The notes under the pieces were generated by a model. It ran no database searches. It was not told the origin of the DNA and saw only the letters and a program-made list of their open reading frames with translations. From Lentisphaeria bacterium (GTDB taxonomy: Bacteria > Verrucomicrobiota > Lentisphaeria > Victivallales > Victivallaceae), in assembly GCA_017505415.1 (NCBI GenBank), contig JAFVPG010000247.1:1-32731 (forward strand): a stretch of 32,731 nucleotides of DNA, written 5' to 3'. The position numbers and the translations under genes were made by a program. Each line of letters begins with the position of its first letter. Position 1 is the stretch's first letter. This document shows, piece by piece, positions 1 through 8,827 of this stretch.

Positions 1-1
1 A

Positions 2-1930
2 TGGGCTGATGAGGTTACAGAATATGTTCCATTTCATAAAGAAATCACAATAAATAAAATCAATGAACAATCCAAACCGGCTTTCCGCTTCCGCAATATT
101 ACCAACGGATTCAGCCGTTTGACAACTCCGACACGTCTGTTCATGGTACGTTTACGCAGAAATAACTATAACATAAATCCTGCAAAATACGGCAGCGGAG
201 AACATTTCGGCGGGTGTCATACTTTTCATTCATATACCTCAAAAGAATGGCCCGATAAATGGTTTTCCATGAATTCTGCCGGGAAACGCATACGCAGTAT
301 CAACGGAGGCGGCCCCGGACAATTCTGTCTCACCGATCCAGAAGTCCGTCAAGCTGTAAAAAAAGCTCTTCGCAAAAAAATTGCAACTGACCGGAAAAAG
401 TATCCTGCAGCATCATGGCCGATGATTTATGACATCAGTCAGAATGACAATATGATATACTGTGTATGTCCGACTTGCAAAGCTGCCCGTACAAAATATA
501 AAAATTACAGCGGCGTGCTTCTTGAATTTATTAATGATATTGCCGGAGATATTGCTAAAGATTATCCTGAACTTATACTTCAGACTTTTGCTTATGCTTT
601 TACTCTGGCACCGCCTGAAAATATTGTTCCTGCTCCCAATGTTATGATACGTATCTGCAAATTGGGATATGAATTTTATCCTCATGGTTTGGCAGACACT
701 TTATTTCCGAATTCCAATGAACGCAATAAACGTTATCTTGCTGAATTTAAAAAATGGAGCAGTATTTCCAAGCAGATCGCCATATGGGATTACTGGATTT
801 TGTATTCTCCGACAGTTGATTTCCCTTATCTGAATATCAAGGCTGTTGACGAAGATATAAATTTTTATAAAGAAAACAAAGTCAATAATCTTTTTGTGGA
901 GTGTGAAAATACTGTTGCTTCGAGTTTTTCGCAATTCAAGTTCTGGTTCGGTCATAAAAAAATGGTTGATCCGAAACAGGATTTCAACACACTTGCTGAT
1001 ATTTTCTGCCGAGCCTATTATGGGAAAGCAGCTGTTCAGATGCGCAAATATATGGATTATTTGAGTCAGCGTACCACATCATGCAACATTGCTCTTGCCA
1101 AATGCGGTATTTTCGCTATTCCGTATCTTGATAGAGAATTTTTTGAAACGGTCAATGCCTTGCTTGATGAAGCGGAAGATGCCGCAGCAGATGACAAGAA
1201 TGCGTTAAAACATATCGGCTATGAACGTGCAGTAGTTGATTTGGCATTATTGCACCTGAAAAATAAATTCAAAGATTCATTGCCGACGGGTAAAAAATTG
1301 GCAGGCTCCATTGAAAAACTTTTTTACAGATACAAAACAAATTTCATGAATCGTGTCCGTTTTTATTACGGCAACAGTAATGTTTATACTCCTGATATGA
1401 ATATTGTCAATACTAACGAAAAAGTTCTTGAAGCCAAAAAGAGTATTTTCATAAACAATTCCGCCGATAAACTTCCGCCGGAATTTGCCAATAGAAAAGT
1501 AATAGATGTGAACTGGTCTTTTGTCCGTACAATCAAAGACATTGTGACAGACAAAGAAGGAGCATTCAATCATGCAATCAAACTCCGTACTGAAAACACT
1601 CCGAGATACCATCGAATACCATTTGAAATGGCGGTGTTTGATCGTTTCAACAACAGAAATATTGTTCATAAAAAATTGACTTTGCAGGATATTCCGCAGA
1701 ATGAAAAATATAATCTTCTGCATCTCGGCAGAGTAAATATCAAAAACGGCATGCGTTTATGGTGTCATTGGTCATGGTATATTCAATTTCCGCTGGATGT
1801 CGCAGTAGAAAATAACGGAGATAATAAATATGATATTTATGTTTCCATAAAATTCAAAGGGGCACCTTATGTAAAAGATTCAAAATCTCCAACTGCAATT
1901 TTTGTTGACAGAATTTATCTGGTAAAATAA
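2..1930 (+). CDS. DUF4838 domain protein, 5' end outside the window
   Basis: The reading frame is open from base 2, and codons before the first possible internal start (TTG at 119) still read as protein, so this is the 3' part of a longer gene. About 142 residues into the visible part comes YDISQND followed by a CxCxxC cysteine cluster and a conserved helix (SGVLLEFINDIA). This is the signature of DUF4838, a family related to the TIM-barrel GH20/GH67 glycosidases but without an established reaction. The C-terminus (IKFKGAPYVK...DRIYLVK) matches the end of the DUF4838 protein at 15363-17621, so both share a terminal beta-rich domain. It heads an operon with a sialidase-like protein, an aldolase and an FAD oxidoreductase, consistent with glycan breakdown. 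Any export signal is off the window. Family is fairly sure; substrate is unknown. Confidence 0.85.
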   Translation, partial: WADEVTEYVPFHKEITINKINEQSKPAFRFRNITNGFSRLTTPTRLFMVRLRRNNYNINPAKYGSGEHFGGCHTFHSYTSKEWPDKWFSMNSAGKRIRSINGGGPGQFCLTDPEVRQAVKKALRKKIATDRKKYPAASWPMIYDISQNDNMIYCVCPTCKAARTKYKNYSGVLLEFINDIAGDIAKDYPELILQTFAYAFTLAPPENIVPAPNVMIRICKLGYEFYPHGLADTLFPNSNERNKRYLAEFKKWSSISKQIAIWDYWILYSPTVDFPYLNIKAVDEDINFYKENKVNNLFVECENTVASSFSQFKFWFGHKKMVDPKQDFNTLADIFCRAYYGKAAVQMRKYMDYLSQRTTSCNIALAKCGIFAIPYLDREFFETVNALLDEAEDAAADDKNALKHIGYERAVVDLALLHLKNKFKDSLPTGKKLAGSIEKLFYRYKTNFMNRVRFYYGNSNVYTPDMNIVNTNEKVLEAKKSIFINNSADKLPPEFANRKVIDVNWSFVRTIKDIVTDKEGAFNHAIKLRTENTPRYHRIPFEMAVFDRFNNRNIVHKKLTLQDIPQNEKYNLLHLGRVNIKNGMRLWCHWSWYIQFPLDVAVENNGDNKYDIYVSIKFKGAPYVKDSKSPTAIFVDRIYLVK

Positions 1931-1939
1931 AGTAAGACT

Positions 1940-3292
1940 ATGAAAAATAATTATTTTGAAGTAAAAAACAATTCACTTTTTGCGAAAAAAGTGGAGACTT
2001 TAGAAGATATGGATGGAGTGTATCAAATAGGACATCCTGCTCAGCTTGATTGTGAAACGGTTGCCGTCGGACTTAATATCAGATGCTGTGGAGTTAACGC
2101 AATCGACCTCGAAGTAGGCAATGATATACTTATTCTCAAAGATTTTGAACATCCTGAAAACGGAAAATTTCAGATGCTTGACCGACCTTCAAAATTTATA
2201 AATCCATTGTCCGGCAAAGAGGAACTTCTCGCCCGTTATCCTAAAAATATAGGCTTCGTTCCCCTCGGGGCAAAACTTGATGACGATTCCACGCATCCGT
2301 TTGCCGGTACCGGATTCATTATTGGTCAGGTAATGGGTTTCCCTCTTGAAAAACTCGATCGCTCAGATTGTTTTGACGGAATTCCGCAGGAAAAGATTTT
2401 TTACGGTTTTGAAATCGCCCAATGTTCATACGATGGTAAAAATTTCAATGTCGGAGAAAGACAAATATTCAAAATTTCAGAACTTCTTGAAGGTTTTGTT
2501 TTCGGAGGAGGAAGTGTCGGACCTATTCTTCCTGACGGAGACGGTTTGATGATGGCTTATTCCGGTTGTCCGGATTATGGTGATAACAAAGTTTACGGCT
2601 GCGGCATTCTGCGCTGGAAGAATATCAATGGCAAATGGATACCTTCAAAATTTGATTCAGTTTATGAAGACAGAAGAAAATTTGAGACTCTTAACGGTGT
2701 TTCCGGTAATTTAATTGAACCTACTGTTGTGCGTCTTAATGATAATTCATTGCTTTTTTCTGCCCGTGAGGTAGGAAATAATCCTTTCGGTCCCGGTCCG
2801 CAAGAGGCTGAACGTCTCCATATTTGGAAATCAGTTGATAACGGAAAAACATGGATTTTATGCTTCATCGTGCCGCATTTTCATACTTTAACTCCGATGA
2901 GTCTGGATAGCAGTGCAACAGGAAAACCTTTTGTTATTGCCAATGCATACTGCACTTGTAATTCAAAAGGTGAAACAGTTCCTTCCATAATTCTGCGTGA
3001 AAAGCTGCTGGCTTATCCTCTCAAAAATGATTTAACCGGAATTGAAGAGCCGCTTGTGATTCAGGATGGTAATGCCGATTTCGGGATGCCGCCATACAAT
3101 TCGTTTTGGCGGATTGATTTACCGGTGGGCATGACCTTACAGTTCAGAAATAAAAAAATTTGTCATTTGATATTTTACCGGGTTTTGGAACATCTTGAAT
3201 GTGATTCCAATGCTATGCCGACAGAATTTACCGGCTGTCATATTGCAGAAATAAAATCAGACGGCAATGTAATGCCGATATGGAAATTTTAA
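1940..3292 (+). CDS. Sialidase-fold (BNR/Asp-box) protein
   Basis: The 450-residue protein carries EPTVVRLNDNSLLFSARE (260-277), typical of a sialidase-superfamily beta-propeller blade, and a clear Asp box SVDNGKTW at 298-305. I do not see the full arginine triad and Tyr/Glu pair needed to call a true exo-sialidase, so 'sialidase-like' is as far as the sequence goes. No signal peptide or membrane segment is visible (start MKNNYFEVKN), so it probably acts in the cytoplasm, unlike secreted neuraminidases. The ATG lies 9 nt after the preceding stop, with only a weak ribosome site. The aldolase gene follows 14 nt downstream. Together with the N-acetylneuraminate lyase-type aldolase, a role in handling a 2-keto sugar acid is plausible, but this is inference. 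The fold is likely; the substrate is open. Confidence 0.75.
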   Translation: MKNNYFEVKNNSLFAKKVETLEDMDGVYQIGHPAQLDCETVAVGLNIRCCGVNAIDLEVGNDILILKDFEHPENGKFQMLDRPSKFINPLSGKEELLARYPKNIGFVPLGAKLDDDSTHPFAGTGFIIGQVMGFPLEKLDRSDCFDGIPQEKIFYGFEIAQCSYDGKNFNVGERQIFKISELLEGFVFGGGSVGPILPDGDGLMMAYSGCPDYGDNKVYGCGILRWKNINGKWIPSKFDSVYEDRRKFETLNGVSGNLIEPTVVRLNDNSLLFSAREVGNNPFGPGPQEAERLHIWKSVDNGKTWILCFIVPHFHTLTPMSLDSSATGKPFVIANAYCTCNSKGETVPSIILREKLLAYPLKNDLTGIEEPLVIQDGNADFGMPPYNSFWRIDLPVGMTLQFRNKKICHLIFYRVLEHLECDSNAMPTEFTGCHIAEIKSDGNVMPIWKF

Positions 3293-3306
3293 AAAAGGAT
3301 TGATTG

Positions 3307-4191
3307 ATGAATAAAAAAATTTATGCGGCATCAGTAACGCCGTTTTCCGCAAATGATACAATAGACATTGACTCAATGCTCAATATCCTGAAAAGAGTTG
3401 CTGCTGCCAAATGTACAGGAAGTTTTATTTTCGGCACAATGGGAGAATGGGCGCAGATAACTCCATATGAAAGGATTGCTGTTTTGAAAGCAATCGATGT
3501 TGAAAAAAATATAGGAGAAATTCTTGTCGGAATTTCTGAAAACAGCTTAAAAATGACTTTGTTGAATATGGAAAAAAGCATGTCGTACAAATCAGCAGGT
3601 TTTGTTGTCATGCTTCCTAATATGCGGACTTCACAGCTCGATGCGGTGAAATACTTCCATACAGTTTGTGATAATTCTGATCGTCCGGTATATTTTTATT
3701 ATGCTCCGGTCAACAATAATATTCAGCTTTCTGCTGAACAGCTTATGGAAATAGCTTCACACAAAAATTGTGGAGGCATTAAAAATTCTGCTTGTAATAT
3801 AGCTTTGAGAAAAGAGCTTCTATCATGTAAAAAAGATAAAAATTTTGCAATTTTTGAAGGTTGTGAATGGGCAGTTGATGAAGCATTGTTATTAGGCTGT
3901 GACGGTGCTGTTTGCGGTATTGGAGCGCTTGCGCCACGGGCATTGAGCCGGATTGCTGAAATGGTGGAAGATGGTAAATTTACTGAAGCTCGTGATTTAC
4001 AGTATGAGCTGATAAAACTTTTTCATGCAGTTTACGGCACAACCAGTTGGATAGGGCAAAAATATGCATTGAAAACTCTTGGGGTGATTTCCTCAGAACA
4101 GTGTCGGATTCAGCCTTTTGATATGCTCAGTCTTGAACGGCGCAAAGAAATTGAATCGGCAATGGAAAAATATTATGATATTCTGGTGTAA
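3307..4191 (+). CDS. Dihydrodipicolinate synthase / N-acetylneuraminate lyase family aldolase
   Basis: This 294-residue class I aldolase has the landmarks of the DapA/NanA family. GTMGE at 43-47 is the substrate carboxylate loop (GTTGE in DapA), Tyr131 in YYAP is the catalytic tyrosine, and Lys159 in GGIKN is the Schiff-base lysine. Length is normal for the family. A TTG lies just upstream at 3304, but the ATG at 3307 has AAGGA at a good distance and is preferred. The family cleaves or forms pyruvate-containing compounds such as N-acetylneuraminate, 2-keto-3-deoxy sugar acids or dihydrodipicolinate. Its place between a sialidase-like gene and an FAD oxidoreductase, away from lysine genes, favours sugar-acid breakdown over lysine synthesis. 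Which substrate it uses cannot be read from the sequence. Confidence 0.88.
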   Translation: MNKKIYAASVTPFSANDTIDIDSMLNILKRVAAAKCTGSFIFGTMGEWAQITPYERIAVLKAIDVEKNIGEILVGISENSLKMTLLNMEKSMSYKSAGFVVMLPNMRTSQLDAVKYFHTVCDNSDRPVYFYYAPVNNNIQLSAEQLMEIASHKNCGGIKNSACNIALRKELLSCKKDKNFAIFEGCEWAVDEALLLGCDGAVCGIGALAPRALSRIAEMVEDGKFTEARDLQYELIKLFHAVYGTTSWIGQKYALKTLGVISSEQCRIQPFDMLSLERRKEIESAMEKYYDILV

Positions 4192-4193
4192 TA

Positions 4194-5501
4194 ATGAATA
4201 AAACAGTGCAAATCAATCAAAGTGTTCCTGTAAAATACAAAGTTGATGTATGTGTGGCAGGCGGCGGACCTGCCGGTGTTGCAGCCGCTGTTTCCGCTGC
4301 CCGAAACGGAGCAAAAGTTTTTATAGGTGAGAGTTGCGGTTGTTTCGGAGGACTCGGCACCTGCGGATTGGTTCCGGCTTTTTGCGGAGTCGGCAACGGG
4401 AAAAGATTTCTCGGCGGTTCAATCTGTCGTAAAGTTTTTGATATTATGCAGATTCCTTCAGGAGAACTTGAGCGGGAATTCAGTTTTATTGACGTTGAAA
4501 AATTAAAATGCACTTATGACAAAATGATAATTGCAAGCAACGTTCAATATGCGTTTGAGGTAAAAATGATTGCAGTAAATACTGAAAACGGAGTTGTAAA
4601 AAATGCAATATTTGCTGATGGCAGTGATTCAGGTTTATTTGCTGTTGAAGCCAAAGTTTTTATTGACTGTACCGGAAACGGCGATTTGGCAGTTCGGGCA
4701 GGAGCAGATTATACACAGGGAAATGCTAAAGGAATTCCGATGCCTTCAAGTCTGTGTTCTCTATGGAATAATGTCGATTGGGATGAATATAAAAAAGCAA
4801 ATGTCAATCTTTTTCAACTGTTGCTGCAAGCAATAGACGATGGTGTTTTCAAGGAGCCTGACTGGCATCATTCCGGAATGTTTCCGGTCGGCAATTCTCT
4901 TGCCGGAGGAAATTTTTCTCATGCATTCGGTATCAGAGCCAATGAACACCAAGATACCAGTGCGGCATGGATGGATTTGAGACGTAAACTCGAAGAATTT
5001 CAATATTTTTATAACAAATATGTTCCTGGTTTCAGTAACGCGGAGTTATGCATGAGTGCATCTTTGCTCGGAGTACGGGAATGCCGACGTATAATTGGTG
5101 ATTATATTATGACGATTGATGATTTCAATGCCCGCCGTCGTTTTGACGATGAAATAGGACAGTTTGCATATCCGGTAGATATTCATCCGTTAGATGCAAC
5201 AAAGGGGGAATTTGAGCGTTTTCAGCGTGAATTTTACGGAAATCTCCGTTACAAAGACGGGGAATGTTACGGCATCCCATATCGTATACTTATTCCGGCA
5301 AAACTCCATAATGTTCTGACCGCGGGGCGTTGTGTCAGTACCGACCAGCATATGGCAGCTTCAATTCGCGTTATGCCGGGTTGTTTTCTTACCGGAGAAG
5401 CAGCAGGTTGTGCCGCTGCGATGGCTTCAGCAACAGCCAACGGCGAAGTACGCAATATTTCAATTCCCGTCTTACAAAATAAATTGGGTATTTCAAATTA
5501 A
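4194..5501 (+). CDS. FAD-dependent oxidoreductase
   Basis: The 435-residue protein opens with a Rossmann dinucleotide-binding segment (VDVCVAGGGPAGVAAA; GGGPAG at 23-28), followed by a Cys/Gly-rich stretch GCFGGLGTCG. Near the end it has a second FAD-contact region, VLTAGRCVSTDQHMAASIRVM, then GCFLTGEAAG. This layout fits the 'FAD_oxidored' family often found in carbohydrate loci of Planctomycetes, Verrucomicrobia and Lentisphaerota. The electron acceptor and substrate are not known. It has no signal peptide. The ATG lies 2 nt after the aldolase stop, so the two are probably translationally coupled and work on the same pathway, perhaps oxidising the sugar or sugar acid before or after aldol cleavage (inference). 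It is the last gene of the operon. Confidence 0.85.
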   Translation: MNKTVQINQSVPVKYKVDVCVAGGGPAGVAAAVSAARNGAKVFIGESCGCFGGLGTCGLVPAFCGVGNGKRFLGGSICRKVFDIMQIPSGELEREFSFIDVEKLKCTYDKMIIASNVQYAFEVKMIAVNTENGVVKNAIFADGSDSGLFAVEAKVFIDCTGNGDLAVRAGADYTQGNAKGIPMPSSLCSLWNNVDWDEYKKANVNLFQLLLQAIDDGVFKEPDWHHSGMFPVGNSLAGGNFSHAFGIRANEHQDTSAAWMDLRRKLEEFQYFYNKYVPGFSNAELCMSASLLGVRECRRIIGDYIMTIDDFNARRRFDDEIGQFAYPVDIHPLDATKGEFERFQREFYGNLRYKDGECYGIPYRILIPAKLHNVLTAGRCVSTDQHMAASIRVMPGCFLTGEAAGCAAAMASATANGEVRNISIPVLQNKLGISN

Positions 5502-5531
5502 AAAACTGTCAATCAGCATAAAACACACAGA

Positions 5532-5563
5532 CTGTATTATAATCAACATTTTTTATAATACAG
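5532..5563. terminator. Inverted repeat between convergent genes
   Basis: An exact 11-bp inverted repeat (CTGTATTATAA, 5532-5542, against 5553-5563) with a 10-nt AT-rich loop lies between the plus-strand FAD oxidoreductase stop and the minus-strand hisB stop. It probably serves as a weak bidirectional terminator. The T-tract on the plus side is interrupted (CCTGTTTGTATT), so strength is uncertain. Confidence 0.5.
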
Positions 5564-5588
5564 CCTGTTTGTATTATACTGTTGTAAA

Positions 5589-6176
5589 TTACAGTACGCC
5601 TTTGGTTGACATGACACCTTTGATGCGCGGGTCAGTTTGAGTTGCAGCATCGAGAGCCCGGGCGAAAGCCTTGAAAACAGCTTCCAATGCATGATGAGTT
5701 TCTCCTGCACGAATCAAATCAATATGCAGATTCATACCTGATTTTACAGCCAATGCCTGAAAAAATTCATGAAAAAGCTGTACATCAATATCACCGACTA
5801 CCGGAGCCGGACATTTTACATTGTAAACAAGATACGGACGGTTTGACAAATCCAGAGCGACCTGAGCCAGAGCTTCATCCATCGGCAGCAGAAAACTTCC
5901 GTAACGGCAAATTCCTGCACGATCTCCGAGAGCTTTGCTGATGGCATCTCCCATAACCAATCCCAAATCTTCCATAGTATGATGATAATCAACATCTATG
6001 TCACCTTTTGCAACAATTTCGAGATCAAAAAAACCATGTTTGGCAAAAAGAGTCAGCATATGATTGAGAAACGGAATTCCGGTATCGATTTTACTTTTTC
6101 CCTGACCGTCAATATTAAGTTTCAGTTGAATATCAGTTTCTCCGGTAACACGTTTGATTTCAGCAATTCTGTCCAT
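5589..6176 (-). CDS. hisB: Imidazoleglycerol-phosphate dehydratase
   Basis: This is the monofunctional bacterial HisB, catalysing the dehydration of imidazole glycerol phosphate to imidazole acetol phosphate in histidine synthesis, in the cytoplasm. The 195-residue length is standard. The two metal-binding histidine clusters are present: HHTMEDLG (His65, His66, Glu69) and [10 protein letters not shown] (His161, His162, Glu165). The internal repeat of the family and the GVMSTKGVL-type end are intact. The frame could start at a TTG (6185), but the ATG at 6176 has AAGGA at a 9-nt distance and gives the family's usual N-terminus. No phosphatase domain is fused to it. No other histidine gene is in the window, so hisB stands alone here with its own likely promoter, instead of sitting in a his operon. 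Confidence 0.96.
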   Translation of the reverse strand: MDRIAEIKRVTGETDIQLKLNIDGQGKSKIDTGIPFLNHMLTLFAKHGFFDLEIVAKGDIDVDYHHTMEDLGLVMGDAISKALGDRAGICRYGSFLLPMDEALAQVALDLSNRPYLVYNVKCPAPVVGDIDVQLFHEFFQALAVKSGMNLHIDLIRAGETHHALEAVFKAFARALDAATQTDPRIKGVMSTKGVL

Positions 6177-6212
6177 AATAAACAATCCTTTTAAAATTTA
6201 AGTTCATACAAT

Positions 6213-6240
6213 AAAATAACGCCATTTCATGATTTGTCAA
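6213..6240 (-). promoter_or_regulatory. Candidate sigma-70 promoter of hisB
   Basis: On the minus strand, a perfect -35 box TTGACA (6235-6240) is followed after 16 nt by TATTTT (6213-6218), about 37 nt ahead of the hisB ATG. The match is by eye. Confidence 0.5.
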
Positions 6241-6269
6241 AAAAAATTCTCTTAATTAACAAAAAAAAT

Positions 6270-6297
6270 TTGAAAAAATCAAAAAAAGAGCTATATT
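6270..6297 (+). promoter_or_regulatory. Candidate sigma-70 promoter of tRNA-Leu
   Basis: TTGAAA (6270-6275), a 16-nt spacer and TATATT (6292-6297) end 11 nt before the first base of the tRNA, the distance expected for a short leader. Confidence 0.55.
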
Positions 6298-6308
6298 CAA
6301 AGGCAAGT

Positions 6309-6394
6309 GCCCGGATGGCGGAATCGGCAGACGCAACAGACTTAAAATCTGTTATCCATTGGGTGTACGGGTTCAAGTCCCGTTCCGGGTACCA
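6309..6394 (+). tRNA. tRNA-Leu, anticodon TAA
   Basis: A complete 86-nt class II tRNA. The acceptor arm GCCCGGA pairs with TCCGGGT (a G-U pair at 1-72), followed by discriminator A and a genome-encoded CCA. The anticodon stem ACAGA/TCTGT encloses the loop CTTAAAA, so the anticodon is TAA at 6343-6345, reading UUA (and UUG by wobble). A long variable arm and the T-loop TTCAAGT are present. The ends and both arms closely resemble known bacterial tRNA-Leu(UAA). A promoter lies just upstream and strong inverted repeats just downstream, so it is its own transcription unit. Confidence 0.97.
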
Positions 6395-6410
6395 TTAACC
6401 CAGAAAAAAC

Positions 6411-6475
6411 TGTATAAAAAAAGAAAAAAATCAGCGTTGTAAATAAATTTACAGCTGATTTTCTTTTTTTATACA
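6411..6475. terminator. Long bidirectional terminator after tRNA-Leu
   Basis: A 65-bp near-perfect inverted repeat. The left arm starts TGTATA, runs through an A-rich tract to ATCAGC and TGTAAAT. The right arm mirrors it (ATTTACA, GCTGAT, T-rich tract, TATACA). The A-tract and T-tract flanks make it a rho-independent terminator on both strands, placed to end the tRNA transcript and the minus-strand galM operon. Confidence 0.75.
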
Positions 6476-6479
6476 TATT

Positions 6480-6505
6480 TTTTCCCGAAACGGGAAAAGT
6501 TTTTT
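6480..6505 (+). terminator. Second terminator hairpin
   Basis: TTTTCCCG (6480-6487) pairs with CGGGAAAA (6491-6498) around an AAA loop and is followed by six Ts (6500-6505). This is a compact rho-independent terminator just behind the longer one. Confidence 0.6.
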
Positions 6506-6568
6506 CGGGTTGCCCTGCGTTACTCGTCCTTGCTGACTGCTGACATATTTGCCTGATCAATCGGGAAC

Positions 6569-7588
6569 TTAACAGACAACAGAGAATTTATAGCGGGTGA
6601 AACCTTTGAACGGTTTTCCCGGATCAAGCCGGATCGAAGGAAAATTACTGTGGTTCACAGAATCAGGCCAGCCCTGCGTTTCCAGACAAAAACCATTGCG
6701 GCTGCCGTATTTACCATTTTTACCATCACCTTCCAGAAAATATCCCATATATATTTGCAGCCCCGGCCGGTCAGTATCCACTGCAAGACGTATTCCTGAT
6801 TTGTCTCCGGTTACGGTTGCAACATTTTCATGCATTACATTATTTACGGTATCAAGAATGAAATTATCATCAAATCCGCCCTCATATTCTGCATATATTT
6901 CTCTGAATTTTTTACCTTTTCTGACATCAAAACGGGTTCCTGCAACATCAATGATTTCACCCGTCGGAATCAGATTTTCATCAACTTTTGTAACATGTTC
7001 TGCCGTCAACTGCATAAAATGTTCATCGCATACCCCCGAACTTTCTCCATTCAAATTAAAATATGTATGATTGGTAAAATCTGCAACTGTCGGACGGTCG
7101 CTTTCCGCATAAAACTCAATTTCAAGCGAATGTTCTGATGTTATTCTGTAAGTTGTCTGTATTTTCAATTCACCAGGGAAACCGGCATCACCATGCGGAC
7201 TTACAAGGCTTAAAACAAGTTCAGTATCAGTAAATTTTTCAACGTTCCACAAACGGTGAGAATACCCGAATCCTCCGTGAAGCGTACTTGCATTACGGTC
7301 ATTCAAACAGGACTGGTAAGTAACTCCATCCAGCACAAATCTGCCGCCGCCGATACGATTCGGTACTCTGCCGACCAATGCTCCGAGATAGCCCGGATTT
7401 TCAAGATAATCTGCTGGATTTTTCCATCCCAATGCAACATCAAGCAGTTCCCCGTTTTTATCAGGTGCAAAAATAGAGATAACACACCCTCCGAAATTTG
7501 AAATATCAACTCCGAATCCATCTGCCAGGCGCAATGAATAAAGATTTGCAACAGCTCCGTCTTTCATTTGAAAAAATTCTCTTATCAT
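6569..7588 (-). CDS. galM: Aldose 1-epimerase (galactose mutarotase)
   Basis: This 339-residue enzyme interconverts alpha and beta anomers of hexoses, usually galactose or glucose, in the cytoplasm. The active-site set of the family is visible: His104 in LHGG, His174 in NHTYFNL (acid), Asp240/Asp241 in GGFDDNF, and Glu303 in LETQGWPDS (base). The substrate-loop Arg/Asn in GRVPNRIGGG (73-82) is also present. Length and order match GalM. It has no signal peptide. The gene lies 20 nt after an MFS transporter gene in the same direction, so the pair probably imports a sugar and feeds it into metabolism. No galK or galT is nearby, so the symbol reflects the enzyme family and does not imply a Leloir operon. 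Confidence 0.93.
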   Translation of the reverse strand: MIREFFQMKDGAVANLYSLRLADGFGVDISNFGGCVISIFAPDKNGELLDVALGWKNPADYLENPGYLGALVGRVPNRIGGGRFVLDGVTYQSCLNDRNASTLHGGFGYSHRLWNVEKFTDTELVLSLVSPHGDAGFPGELKIQTTYRITSEHSLEIEFYAESDRPTVADFTNHTYFNLNGESSGVCDEHFMQLTAEHVTKVDENLIPTGEIIDVAGTRFDVRKGKKFREIYAEYEGGFDDNFILDTVNNVMHENVATVTGDKSGIRLAVDTDRPGLQIYMGYFLEGDGKNGKYGSRNGFCLETQGWPDSVNHSNFPSIRLDPGKPFKGFTRYKFSVVC

Positions 7589-7608
7589 ATCAAAAAATCC
7601 CTTTCATT

Positions 7609-8820
7609 TCAATCTTTTTTATCTTTTCTGCCGCCGAAAATAAAAAATATTCCTCCGGCAACAGCAAATAAAGTTAATATTCCCCACAATTCAAGCGGTT
7701 TGCAGCGTCCGAAAAGCTGTCCGCCTATCCACGGGCCGACAGCATAACCGATTCCTCTCATCAATGAATATACCGAAAACATACGGCCCGCATTTTCCTT
7801 CACAGTTTGAACTGAAACTGCGGTATAAAGCGACGGCTGAATTATAATTTCTCCGAGAGTAATAACTGCTACTGCGGCGGCTATATAAAAAACATTCAAT
7901 GCAAATCCGAGTTGAAAATATCCTGCCGCATACAGAAATGTTCCCAGCAGAAGCTGCCATACAACAGGCATTTTTATCTTGGTAAGCAATGCAATCAGCG
8001 GGATTTGCAATGCAAGCACCATAAAACCATTCAAAGAATAGACCATTCCGAGCTCTTTTGAGGATATGCCGACATATTTTGTAGAATAAACTGATAACGT
8101 TGAATAAAGTTGTGATACAAGCATTGTAAGCAGTAATGTTCCTGTCAACAACAGCAGAAATTTTCTATTTCCGAAAACATCGGCAAAAATATTACGGTTA
8201 CTTGTATTTATTTTGTCAACAGCTGCCAGTTTGACTTTTTCCAAATTCCGGCAGCAGGCAAATTCAGTGTAAAACGTCCCTATAACACACAAAATACCAG
8301 TCATAATGAAAAATAACCAGAACGGTGTCCGGGCAAAAAATGCCCCAGCCATCGGTCCCAATGCCCAGCCGATATTAAAACCGATACGGATTTTACTGTA
8401 ATATGAGGGCCGCTCATCCAATGAACTTATGTGAAAAAGATATGCATCTGATCCTACCTGAAATGCCGCACCTACCGCAGTATTCAACATCAAAAGCAGA
8501 GCCAACAGCCAGAACGGAGCATTCATATAAACAGCCAATGCCAGAATAAAAAATACTCCACCTCTTGCCAACTGACCCGCAAGCATCATAAATGAACAAC
8601 CTAATTTATCTGTCAGCCAACCGCACGGCAGCGGTGCCAGAATTGCCGCCAGCCCCAATAATGGGAAAATTATACTCACTGTCGAATAATCAAATCCACG
8701 GTCATTGCAAAGATATATCGGAATAAACGGATAGACAATAGCGTATGCAAGCTGATTGAAACTCCAAGCCGCCGCAAGAGAAATGCCTTTATCATTAAAA
8801 ATTTTTTTCAATATTTGCAT
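7609..8820 (-). CDS. MFS transporter
   Basis: The 403-residue protein has about 12 hydrophobic segments in two halves separated by a polar loop (near residues 190-210), the classic major facilitator layout. A motif-A-like sequence GWLTDKLG lies after the second segment (about 67-74). The N-terminus (MQILKKIFNDKGISLAAAWSF) enters the membrane without a cleaved signal. The substrate is not readable from sequence. The following galactose mutarotase suggests a sugar, whereas the general fold also fits drug or metabolite exporters. The gene starts 7 nt after the TRIC-family gene, and GalM follows after 20 nt, so the three are likely co-transcribed. Confidence 0.88.
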   Translation of the reverse strand: MQILKKIFNDKGISLAAAWSFNQLAYAIVYPFIPIYLCNDRGFDYSTVSIIFPLLGLAAILAPLPCGWLTDKLGCSFMMLAGQLARGGVFFILALAVYMNAPFWLLALLLMLNTAVGAAFQVGSDAYLFHISSLDERPSYYSKIRIGFNIGWALGPMAGAFFARTPFWLFFIMTGILCVIGTFYTEFACCRNLEKVKLAAVDKINTSNRNIFADVFGNRKFLLLLTGTLLLTMLVSQLYSTLSVYSTKYVGISSKELGMVYSLNGFMVLALQIPLIALLTKIKMPVVWQLLLGTFLYAAGYFQLGFALNVFYIAAAVAVITLGEIIIQPSLYTAVSVQTVKENAGRMFSVYSLMRGIGYAVGPWIGGQLFGRCKPLELWGILTLFAVAGGIFFIFGGRKDKKD

Positions 8821-8827
8821 TTTTCTT

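Noticed and set aside
1277-1723. A 148-codon frame antisense to the first DUF4838 gene
   Set aside because: It has no ribosome site and no recognisable motif, and lies wholly within a well-supported gene on the other strand.
6342-6560. A 72-codon minus-strand frame ending in GTGLEPVHPMDNRF
   Set aside because: It runs through the tRNA-Leu gene and both terminators. The tail is the familiar false translation of a tRNA complement.
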